A stretch of DNA of 64,000 nucleotides from NCBI GenBank assembly GCA_035048495.1, contig JASUTR010000121.1, positions 58,594-122,593 of the forward strand, in the 5' to 3' direction. Shown here one piece after another: positions 12,673 to 21,868 of this stretch. Each line of letters opens with the position of its first letter. The first letter of the stretch is position 1. Position numbers and translations under genes: made by a program. The notes beneath the pieces are model-generated. The model made no database searches and had not been told where the DNA came from. It worked only from the letters and a program-made list of their open reading frames with translations. The stretch comes from Euptelea pleiosperma. Taxonomy: Eukaryota; Streptophyta; Magnoliopsida; Ranunculales; Eupteleaceae.

Positions 12673-13026
12673 TTGAGTCAAATTACGATGTCTGGTTGCA
12701 CAAAAGTCACTAGTTATAGGGTTCGGAATGTAACAAACAAACTGATTCCAATTAGAGACATTGACGCACGGATGGAGCAAACTTGTTTCGATTGTCCCGA
12801 ATCTTGTTCCAAGACTTTAAATGTGTTGAAACAATTGCAATGGAACAGATTGAGTCAAATTACGAGATCCGGTTGCGAAAAAGTCACTTGTTATAAGCTT
12901 AGGAATGTAACGCACAAACTGAGTCCAATTATAGCCATTGACGCACGAACGGAGCAAACTTGTTCCGACTGTCCCGAATCTTTCTCAAACACTTCCAATG
13001 TGTTGAAACAATAGTAATGGAAGAGT
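12673..13026 (+). repeat. Dimer unit A-B* (354 bp)
   Basis: A has GGGTTCGG/CTGATTCC; B* (12850) has GGAATGTAACG. It is the counterpart of 4715-5068. Confidence 0.88.
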
Positions 13027-14264
13027 TTGAGTCAAATTACGATGTCTGGTTGCACAAAAGTCACTAGTTATAGGGTTCGGAATGTAACAAACAAACTGAT
13101 TCCAATTAGAGACATTGACGCACGGATGGAGCAAACTTGTTTCGATTGTCCCGAATCTTGTTCCAAGACTTTAAATGTGTTGAAACAATTGCAATGGAAC
13201 AGATTGAGTCAAATTACGAGATCCGGTTGCGAAAAAGTCACTTGTTATAAGCTTAGGAGTGTAACGCACAAACTGAGTCCAATTATAGCCATTGACGCAC
13301 GAACGGAGCAAACTTGTTCAGACTGTCCCGAATCTTGTTCCAAGTCTTCAAATGTGTTAAAACAATTGTAATAGAAGATATTGAGTCAAATTACGAGGTC
13401 CGGTTGTGAAAAAGTCACTAGTTATAAGCTAAGGAATGTAACGCACAAACTGAGTCCAATTAGAGTCATTGACGCATGAATGGGGCAAACTTGTTCCGAC
13501 AGTCCCGAATCTTGTTCAACACTTCAAATGTGTTAAAACAATTGTAATACAAGATATTGAGCCAAAATACGAAGTCCGGTTACGAAAAAGTCTGTAATTA
13601 TAGGCTTAGGAATGTAACACCCAAACTGAGTCCAATTAGAGACATTGACGAACGAATGGAGCAAACTTGTTCCGACTGTCCCGAATCTTTTTTCAACAGT
13701 TCAAATGTGTTAAAACAATTGTAATGGAAGATATTGAGTCAAATTACGAGGTCCGGTTGTGCAAAAGTCACTAGTTATAAGCTTGGGAATGTAACGCACA
13801 AACTGAGTGCAATTGGAGTCATTTACGCACGAATGGGGTAAACTTGTTCCGACAGTCCCTAATCTTGTTCCAACACATCAAATGCGTTAAAACAATTGTA
13901 ATAGAAGATATTGAGTCAAATTACAGATTCCGATTGCGAAAAAGTAAGTAATTATAGGCTTAGGAATGTAACACACAAATTAAGTCCAATTAGAGACATT
14001 GACGAACGGATGGAGCAAACTTCTTTCGACTGTCCCAAATCTTGTTCATACACTTCGAATGTGTTGAAACAGTAGTAATGGAGGAGTTTGAGTCAAATTA
14101 CAGGGTCCGGTTGCGAAAAAGTCACTAGTTATAGGCTTCGGAATGTAACACACAAACTGAGTCCAAATAGACACATTGACGCACGGATGGAGCAAAATTG
14201 TTGCGACTGTCCCGAATCTTTCTCAAACACTTCAAATGTGTTGAAACAATAGTAATGGAAGAGT
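13027..14264 (+). repeat. 7-mer HOR unit A-G (1,238 bp)
   Basis: A has GGGTTCGG/CTGATTCC and D has GTCTGTAATTA, as in 5069-6306. C has a private GACGCATGAATGG. G has GTCCAAATAGACACATT. Confidence 0.9.
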
Positions 14265-16209
14265 TTGAGTCAAATTACGATGTCTGGTTGCACAAAAGTC
14301 ACTAGTTATAGGCTTCGGAATGTAACAAACAAACTGAGTCCAATTAGAGACATTGACGCACGGATGGAGCAAACTTGTTTCGATTGTCCCGAATCTTGTT
14401 CCAAGACTTTAAATGTGTTGAAACAATTGCAATGGAACAGATTGAGTCAAATTACGAGATCCGGTTGCGAAAAAGTCACTTGTTATAAGCTTAGGAGTGT
14501 AACGCACAAACTGAGTCCAATTATAGCCATTGACGCACGAACGGAGCAAACTTGTACCGACTGTCCCGAATCTTGTTCCAAGTATTCAAATGTGTTAAAA
14601 CAATTGTAATAGAAGATATTGAGTCAAATTACGAGGTCCGGTTGTGAAAAAGTCACTAGTTATAAGCTAAGGAATGTAACGCACAAACTGAGTCCAATTA
14701 GAGTCATTGAATCACGAATGGGGCAAACTTGTTCCGACAGTCCCTAATCTTGTTCCAACACATCAAATGCGTTAAAACAATTGTAATAGAAGATATTGAG
14801 TCAAATTACAGATTCCGATTGCGAAAAAGTAAGTAATTATAGGCTTAGGAATGTAACACACAAATTAAGTCCAATTATAGCCATTGACGCACGAACGGAG
14901 CAAACTTGTTCCGACTGTCCCGAATCTTGTTCCAAGTCTTCAAATGTGTTAAAACAATTGTAATAGAAGATATTGAGTCAAATTACGAGGTCCGGTTGTG
15001 AAAAAGTCACTAGTTATAAGCTAAGGAATGTAACGCACAAACTGAGTCCAATTAGAGTCATTGACGCACGAATGGGGCAAACTTGTTTCGACAGTCCCGA
15101 ATCTTGTTCAACACTTCAAATGTGTTAAAACAATTGTAATACAAGATATTGAGCCAAAATACGAAGTCCGGTTACGAAAAAGTCAGTAATTATAGGCTTA
15201 GGAATGTAACACCCAAACTGAGTCCAATTAGAGACATTGACGAACGAATGGAGCAAACTTGTTCCGACTGTCCCGAATCTTTTTTCAACAGTTCAAATGT
15301 GATAAAACAATTGTAATGGAAGATATTGAGTCAAATTACGAGGTCCGGTTGTGCAAAAGTCACTAGTTATAAGCTTGGGAATGTAACGCACAAACTGAGT
15401 CCAATTAGAGTCATTGACGCACGAATGGGGCAAACTTGTTCCGACAGTCCCGAATCTTGTTCAACACTTCAAATGTGTTAAAACAATTGTAATACAAGAT
15501 ATTGAGCCAAAATACGAAGTCCGGTTACGAAAAAGTCAGTAATTATAGGCTTAGGAATGTAACACCCAAACTGAGTCCAATTAGAGACATTGACGAACGA
15601 ATGGAGCAAACTTGTTCCGACTGTCCCGAATCTTTTTTCAACAGTTCAAATGTGTTAAAACAATTGTAATGGAAGATATTAAGTCAAATTACGAGGTCCG
15701 GTTGTGCAAAAGTCACTAGTTATAAGCTTGGGAATGTAACGCACAAACTGAGTGCAATTGGAGTCATTTACGCACGAATGGGGTAAACTTGTTCCGACAG
15801 TCCCTAATCTTGTTCCAACACATCAAATGCGTTAAAACAATTGTAATAGAAGATATTGAGTCAAATTACAGATTCCGATTGCGAAAAAGTAAGTAATTAT
15901 AGGCTTAGGAATGTAACACACAAATTAAGTCCAATTAGAGACGTTGACGAACGGATGGAGCAAACTTCTTTCGACTGTCCCAAATCTTGTTCATACACTT
16001 CGAATGTGTTGAAACAATAGTAATGGAGGAGTTTGAGTCAAATTACAAGGTCCGGTTGCGAAAAAGTCACTAGTTATAGGCTTCGGAATGTAACACACAA
16101 ACTAAGTCCAAATAGACACATTGACGCACGGATGGAGCAAAATTGTTGCGACTGTCCCGAATCTTTCTCAAACACTTCAAATGTGTTGAAACAATAGTAA
16201 TGGAAGAGT
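14265..16209 (+). repeat. 11-mer HOR unit A-B-C/E-F/B-C-D-E/C-D-E-F-G (1,945 bp)
   Basis: Monomers start at 14265, 14442, 14619, 14796, 14973, 15149, 15326, 15502, 15679, 15856 and 16033. It shares TTAAGTC (15679) with copy 1. Private change: GTGATAAAAC near 15300. Confidence 0.9.
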
Positions 16210-16563
16210 TTGAGTCAAATTACGATGTCTGGTTGCACAAAAGTCACTAGTTATAGGCTTCGGAATGTAACAAACAAACTGAGTCCAATTAGAGACATTG
16301 ACGCACGGATGGAGCAAACTTGTTTCGATTGTCCCGAATCTTGTTCCAAGACTTTAAATGTGTTGAAACAATTGCAATGGAACAGATTGAGTCAAATTAC
16401 GAGATCCGGTTGCGAAAAAGTCACTTGTTATAAGCTTAGGAGTGTAACGCACAAACTGAGTCCAATTATAGCCATTGACGCACGAACGGAGCAAACTTGT
16501 TCCGACTGTCCCGAATCTTTCTCAAACACTTCCAATGTGTTGAAACAGTAGTAATGGAAGAGT
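16210..16563 (+). repeat. Dimer unit A-B* (354 bp)
   Basis: A is the common form. B* (16387) has AGGAGTG and ends CAGTAGTAATGG, matching 8252-8605. This is the last dimer in the window. Confidence 0.88.
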
Positions 16564-19039
16564 TTGAGTCAAATTACGATGTCTGGTTGCACAAAAGTCA
16601 CTAGTTATAGGGTTCGGAATGTAACAAACAAACTGATTCCAATTAGAGACATTGACGCACGGATGGAGCAAACTTGTTTCGATTGTCCCGAATCTTGTTC
16701 CAAGACTTTAAATGTGTTGAAACAATTGCAATGGAACAGATTGAGTCAAATTACGAGATCCGGTTGCGAAAAAGTCACTTGTTATAAGCTTAGGAGTGTA
16801 ACGCACAAACTGAGTCCAATTATAGCCATTGACGCACGAACGGAGCAAACTTGTTCCGACTGTCCCGAATCTTGTTCCAAGTCTTCAAATGTGTTAAAAC
16901 AATTGTAATAGAAGATATTGAGTCAAATTACGAGGTCCGGTTGTGAAAAAGTCACTAGTTATAAGCTAAGGAATGTAACGCACAAACTGAGTCCAATTAG
17001 AGTCATTGACGCACGAATGGGGCAAACTTGTTCCGACAGTCCCGAATCTTGTTCAACACTTCAAATGTGTTAAAACAATTGTAATACAAGATATTGAGCC
17101 AAAATACGAAGTCCGGTTACGAAAAAGTCAGTAATTATAGGCTTAGGAATGTAACACCCAAACTGAGTCCAATTAGAGACATTGACGAACGAATGGAGCA
17201 AACTTGTTCCGACTGTCCCGAATCTTTTTTCAACAGTTCAAATGTGTTAAAACAATTGTAATGGAAGATATTGAGTCAAATTACGAGGTCCGGTTGTGCA
17301 AAAGTCACTAGTTATAAGCTTGGGAATGTAACGCACAAACTGAGTGCAATTGGAGTCATTTACGCACGAATGGGGTAAACTTGTTCCGACAGTCCCTAAT
17401 CTTGTTCCAACACATCAAATGCGTTAAAACAATTGTAATAGAAGATATTGAGTCAAATTACAGATTCCGATTGCGAAAAAGTAAGTAATTATAGGCTTAG
17501 GAATGTAACACACAAATTAAGTCCAATTAGAGACATTGACGAACGGATGGAGCAAACTTCTTTCGACTGTCCCAAATCTTGTTCATACACTTCGAATGTG
17601 TTGAAACAATAGTAATGGAGGAGTTTGAGTCAAATTACAGGGTCCGGTTGCGAAAAAGTCACTAGTTATAGGCTTCGGAATGTAACACACAAACTGAGTC
17701 CAAATAGAGACATTGACGCACGGATGGAGCAAAATTGTTGCGACTGTCCCGAATCTTTCTCAAACACTTCAAATGTGTTGAAACAATAGTAATGGAAGAG
17801 TTTGAGTCAAATTACGATGTCTGGTTGCACAAAAGTCACTAGTTATAGGCTTCGGAATGTAACAAACAAACTGAGTCCAATTAGAGACATTGACGCACGG
17901 ATGGAGCAAACTTGTTTCGATTGTCCCGAATCTTGTTCCAAGACTTTAAATGTGTTGAAACAATTGCAATGGAACAGATTGAGTCAAATTACGAGATCCG
18001 GTTGCGAAAAAGTCACTTGTTATAAGCTTAGGAGTGTAACGCACAAACTGAGTCCAATTATAGCCATTGACGCACGAACGGAGCAAACTTGTTCCGACTG
18101 TCCCGAATCTTGTTCCAAGTCTTCAAATGTGTTAAAACAATTGTAATAGAAGATATTGAGTCAAATTACGAGGTCCGGTTGTGAAAAAGTCACTAGTTAT
18201 AAGCTAAGGAATGTAACGCACAAACTGAGTCCAATTAGAGTCATTGACGCACGAATGGGGCAAACTTGTTCCGACAGTCCCGAATCTTGTTCAACACTTC
18301 AAATGTGTTAAAACAATTGTAATACAAGATATTGAGCCAAAATACGAAGTCCGGTTACGAAAAAGTCAGTAATTATAGGCTTAGGAATGTAACACCCAAA
18401 CTGAGTCCAATTAGAGACATTGACGAACGAATGGAGCAAACTTGTTCCGACTGTCCCGAATCTTTTTTCAACAGTTCAAATGTGTTAAAACAATTGTAAT
18501 GGAAGATATTGAGTCAAATTACGAGGTCCGGTTGTGCAAAAGTCACTAGTTATAAGCTTGGGAATGTAACGCACAAACTGAGTGCAATTGGAGTCATTTA
18601 CGCACGAATGGGGTAAACTTGTTCCGACAGTCCCTAATCTTGTTCCAACACATCAAATGCGTTAAAACAATTGTAATAGAAGATATTGAGTCAAATTACA
18701 GATTCCGATTGCGAAAAAGTAAGTAATTATAGGCTTAGGAATGTAACACACAAATTAAGTCCAATTAGAGACATTGACGAACGGATGGAGCAAACTTCTT
18801 TCGACTGTCCCAAATCTTGTTCATACACTTCGAATGTGTTGAAACAATAGTAATGGAGGAGTTTGAGTCAAATTACAGGGTCCGGTTGCGAAAAAGTCAC
18901 TAGTTATAGGCTTCGGAATGTAACACACAAACTGAGTCCAAATAGAGACATTGACGCACGGATGGAGCAAAATTGTTGCGACTGTCCCGAATCTTTCTCA
19001 AACACTTCAAATGTGTTGAAACAATAGTAATGGAAGAGT
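16564..19039 (+). repeat. Two 7-mer HOR units (16564-17801, 17802-19039)
   Basis: Each unit is 1,238 bp. The first A has GGGTTCGG/CTGATTCC. The second unit matches the central consensus by eye, including CAATAGTAATGG at the end of F. Confidence 0.9.
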
Positions 19040-20630
19040 TTGAGTCAAATTACGATGTCTGGTTGCACAAAAGTCACTAGTTATAGGCTTCGGAATGTAA
19101 CAAACAAACTGAGTCCAATTAGAGACATTGACGCACGGATGGAGCAAACTTGTTTCGATTGTCCCGAATCTTGTTCCAAGACTTTAAATGTGTTCAAACA
19201 ATTGCAATGGAACAGATTGAGTGAAATTACGAGATCCGGTTGCGAAAAAGTCACTTGTTATAAGCTTAGGAGTGTAACGCACAAACTGAGTCCAATTATA
19301 GCCATTGACGCACGAACGGAGCAAACTTGTACCGACTGTCCCGAATCTTGTTCCAAGTATTCAAATGTGTTAAAACAATTGTAATAGAAGATATTGAGTC
19401 AAATTACGAGGTCCGGTTGTGAAAAAGTCACTAGTTATAAGCTAAGGAATGTAACGCACAAACTGAGTCCAATTAGAGTCATTGAATCACGAATGGGGCA
19501 AACTTGTTCCGACAGTCCCTAATCTTGTTCCAACACATCAAATGCGTTAAAACAATTGTAATAGAAGATATTGAGTCAAATTACAGATTCCGATTGCGAA
19601 AAAGTAAGTAATTATAGGCTTAGGAATGTAACACACAAATTAAGTCCAATTATAGCCATTGACGCACGAACGGAGCAAACTTGTTCCGACTGTCCCGAAT
19701 CTTGTTCCAAGTCTTCAAATGTGTTAAAACAATTGTAATAGAAGATATTGAGTCAAATTACGAGGTCCGGTTGTGAAAAAGTCACTAGTTATAAGCTAAG
19801 GAATGTAACGCACAAACTGAGTCCAATTAGAGTCATTGACGCACGAATGGGGCAAACTTGTTCGACAGTCCCGAATCTTGTTCAACACTTCAAATGTGTT
19901 AAAACAATTGTAATACAAGATATTGAGCCAAAATACGAAGTCCGGTTACGAAAAAGTCAGTAATTATAGGCTTAGGAATGTAACACCCAAACTGAGTCCA
20001 ATTAGAGACATTGACGAACGAATGGAGCAAACTTGTTCCGACTGTCCCGAATCTTTTTTCAACAGTTCAAATGTGTTAAAACAATTGTAATGGAAGATAT
20101 TGAGTCAAATTACGAGGTCCGGTTGTGCAAAAGTCACTAGTTATAAGCTTGGGAATGTAACGCACAAACTGAGTGCAATTGGAGTCATTTACGCACGAAT
20201 GGGGTAAACTTGTTCCGACAGTCCCTAATCTTGTTCCAACACATCAAATGCGTTAAAACAATTGTAATAGAAGATATTGAGTCAAATTACAGATTCCGAT
20301 TGCGAAAAAGTAAGTAATTATAGGCTTAGGAATGTAACACACAAATTAAGTCCAATTAGAGACATTGACGAACGGATGGAGCAAACTTCTTTCGACTGTC
20401 CCAAATCTTGTTCATACACTTCGAATGTGTTGAAACAATAGTAATGGAGGAGTTTGAGTCAAATTACAGGGTCCGGTTGCGAAAAAGTCACTAGTTATAG
20501 GCTTCGGAATGTAACACACAAACTGAGTCCAAATAGAGACATTGACGCACGGATGGAGCAAAATTGTTGCGACTGTCCCGAATCTTTCTCAAACACTTCA
20601 AATGTGTTGAAACAATAGTAATGGAAGAGT
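19040..20630 (+). repeat. 9-mer HOR unit, 1,591 bp; last unit of left domain
   Basis: Monomers start at 19040, 19217, 19394, 19571, 19748, 19923, 20100, 20277 and 20454. It has the linked GTGTTCAAAC/TTGAGTGAAATT markers and the TTGTACCGACTG...AAGTATTC form of B. C is 175 bp because one T or C is missing in TTGTTCGACAG. The E-F-G tail is of the central consensus type. Confidence 0.9.
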
Positions 20631-20807
20631 TTGAGTCAAATTACGATGTCTGGTTGCACAAAAGTCACTAGTTATAGGCTTCGGAATGTAACAAACAAAC
20701 TGAGTCCAATTAGAGACATTGACGCACGGATGGAGCAAACTTGTTTCGATTGTCCCGAATCTTGTTCCAAGACTTTAAATGTGTTGAAACAATTGCAATG
20801 GAACAGA
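20631..20807 (+). repeat. Reference monomer A (177 bp)
   Basis: Diagnostic sequence: ACGATGTCTGGTTGCAC near the start, TAACAAACAAACTGAG in the middle, TTGTTTCGATTG, GACTTTAAATG, and the end AATTGCAATGGAACAGA. The GCAATGGAACAG end removes the TAA/TAG stops found at this point in other monomers, so A reads through into the following monomer in one + frame. Confidence 0.93.
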
Positions 20808-20984
20808 TTGAGTCAAATTACGAGATCCGGTTGCGAAAAAGTCACTTGTTATAAGCTTAGGAGTGTAACGCACAAACTGAGTCCAATTATAGCCATTGAC
20901 GCACGAACGGAGCAAACTTGTTCCGACTGTCCCGAATCTTGTTCCAAGTCTTCAAATGTGTTAAAACAATTGTAATAGAAGATA
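20808..20984 (+). repeat. Reference monomer B (177 bp)
   Basis: Diagnostic sequence: GAGATCCGGTTGCG, CACTTGTTATAAGCTTAGG (HindIII site), AATTATAGCC, ACGAACGGAGC, CCAAGTCTTC. It contains the closest CENP-B-box-like 17-mer, on the minus strand at 20921-20937. Confidence 0.93.
20921..20937 (-). other. CENP-B-box-like 17-mer in monomer B
   Basis: On the minus strand this reads ATTCGGGACAGTCGGAA. Against the core pattern NTTCGNNNNANNCGGGN it matches 8 of the 9 fixed bases; the last G of CGGG is A. A site matching at least 8 of 9 has a chance probability of about 1 in 9,400 per position, or roughly 0.26 expected per 1,238-bp unit on both strands, so this alone is not strong evidence. It recurs with every standard B monomer. 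Confidence 0.3.
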
Positions 20985-21160
20985 TTGAGTCAAATTACGA
21001 GGTCCGGTTGTGAAAAAGTCACTAGTTATAAGCTAAGGAATGTAACGCACAAACTGAGTCCAATTAGAGTCATTGACGCACGAATGGGGCAAACTTGTTC
21101 CGACAGTCCCGAATCTTGTTCAACACTTCAAATGTGTTAAAACAATTGTAATACAAGATA
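20985..21160 (+). repeat. Reference monomer C (176 bp)
   Basis: Diagnostic sequence: GTTGTGAAAAAGTC, ATAAGCTAAGG (HindIII site lost), GAGTCATTGACG, GGGGCAAAC, GACAGTCCCG, TTGTTCAACACTTC and the end TAATACAAGATA. It is the only monomer type of 176 bp, having TTGTTCAACAC where E has TTGTTCCAACAC. It carries the clearest dyad (see 21122-21149). Confidence 0.93.
21122..21149. other. Conserved dyad cluster: hairpin plus 8-bp palindrome
   Basis: AACAC (21122-21126) and GTGTT (21134-21138) form a 5-bp stem with a 7-base TTCAAAT loop. Four bases later comes the perfect palindrome ACAATTGT (21142-21149). The cluster sits at the same place in most monomers. F has the variant loop with an internal TTCGAA palindrome. 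F and G have ACAATAGT, which breaks the second palindrome. Short dyads are reported from many centromeric satellites; a function here is inference. Confidence 0.55.
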
Positions 21161-21337
21161 TTGAGCCAAAATACGAAGTCCGGTTACGAAAAAGTCAGTA
21201 ATTATAGGCTTAGGAATGTAACACCCAAACTGAGTCCAATTAGAGACATTGACGAACGAATGGAGCAAACTTGTTCCGACTGTCCCGAATCTTTTTTCAA
21301 CAGTTCAAATGTGTTAAAACAATTGTAATGGAAGATA
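21161..21337 (+). repeat. Reference monomer D (177 bp)
   Basis: Diagnostic sequence: TTGAGCCAAAATACGAAG, GTTACGAAAAAGTCAG, ACACCCAAACTGAG, GACGAACGAATGG, TCTTTTTTCAACAG. The T6 run varies in length between copies. It contains the second CENP-B-box-like site (21274-21290, minus strand). Confidence 0.93.
21274..21290 (-). other. CENP-B-box-like 17-mer in monomer D
   Basis: The 17 bases are the same as at 20921, again 8 of 9 core bases. The equivalent position in A, C and G matches 7 of 9, and E and F fewer because TTCG is lost (CCCTAATC, CCCAAATC). In each standard 7-mer the best sites are thus B and D, 353 bp apart. Confidence 0.3.
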
Positions 21338-21514
21338 TTGAGTCAAATTACGAGGTCCGGTTGTGCAAAAGTCACTAGTTATAAGCTTGGGAATGTAACG
21401 CACAAACTGAGTGCAATTGGAGTCATTTACGCACGAATGGGGTAAACTTGTTCCGACAGTCCCTAATCTTGTTCCAACACATCAAATGCGTTAAAACAAT
21501 TGTAATAGAAGATA
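21338..21514 (+). repeat. Reference monomer E (177 bp)
   Basis: Diagnostic sequence: GTTGTGCAAAAGTC, ATAAGCTTGGG (HindIII site), GAGTGCAATTGGAGTC, CATTTACGCACG, GGGGTAAAC, CCCTAATC, ACACATCAAATGCG. Its TAA in GGGGTAAAC and the CCCTAATC change break the + frame that stays open in A-B. Confidence 0.93.
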
Positions 21515-21691
21515 TTGAGTCAAATTACAGATTCCGATTGCGAAAAAGTAAGTAATTATAGGCTTAGGAATGTAACACACAAATTAAGTCCAATTAGAGA
21601 CATTGACGAACGGATGGAGCAAACTTCTTTCGACTGTCCCAAATCTTGTTCATACACTTCGAATGTGTTGAAACAATAGTAATGGAGGAGT
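21515..21691 (+). repeat. Reference monomer F (177 bp)
   Basis: Diagnostic sequence: ACAGATTCCGATTGCG, GTAAGTAATTATAGG, ACAAATTAAGTCC, AACTTCTTTCGACTG, CCCAAATCTTG, CATACACTTCGAATG and the end TAATGGAGGAG. Confidence 0.93.
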
Positions 21692-21868
21692 TTGAGTCAA
21701 ATTACAGGGTCCGGTTGCGAAAAAGTCACTAGTTATAGGCTTCGGAATGTAACACACAAACTGAGTCCAAATAGAGACATTGACGCACGGATGGAGCAAA
21801 ATTGTTGCGACTGTCCCGAATCTTTCTCAAACACTTCAAATGTGTTGAAACAATAGTAATGGAAGAGT
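21692..21868 (+). repeat. Reference monomer G (177 bp)
   Basis: Diagnostic sequence: ACAGGGTCCGG, GGCTTCGGAATG, GTCCAAATAGAGAC, CAAAATTGTTGCGAC, CTTTCTCAAACAC and the end CAATAGTAATGGAAGAG. The front resembles A and F most closely; its tail is the donor-type tail of B*. Confidence 0.93.

Larger units (their letters stand above)
1..20630 (+). repeat. Left HOR domain: mixed dimers, 7-, 9- and 11-mers
   Basis: Units in order after a partial dimer: 7, 2, 7, 9, then 2-7-11-2-7-7-9 twice. Dimers A-B* occur only in this domain. Marker variants such as GGGTTCGG with CTGATTCC in monomer A, TTCTAGGC in G, and GAATCACGAA in C/E monomers separate copies from one another. Variety of unit types and copy-specific substitutions suggest an older or less recently homogenised part of the array than the central domain. 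Confidence 0.9.
12673..20630 (+). repeat. 7,958-bp super-repeat, copy 2 (45 monomers)
   Basis: Unit boundaries at 12673, 13027, 14265, 16210, 16564, 17802, 19040 and 20631 repeat the 2-7-11-2-7-7-9 order of copy 1. The total length is the same although the compensating one-base deletions differ: here C at 19748 is 175 bp (TTGTTCGACAG). Confidence 0.9.

Noticed and set aside
21286..21300. T6 run in monomer D as a terminator
   Set aside because: It has no upstream GC-rich stem and no gene to end; it is a monomer-type feature that varies by one base between copies.
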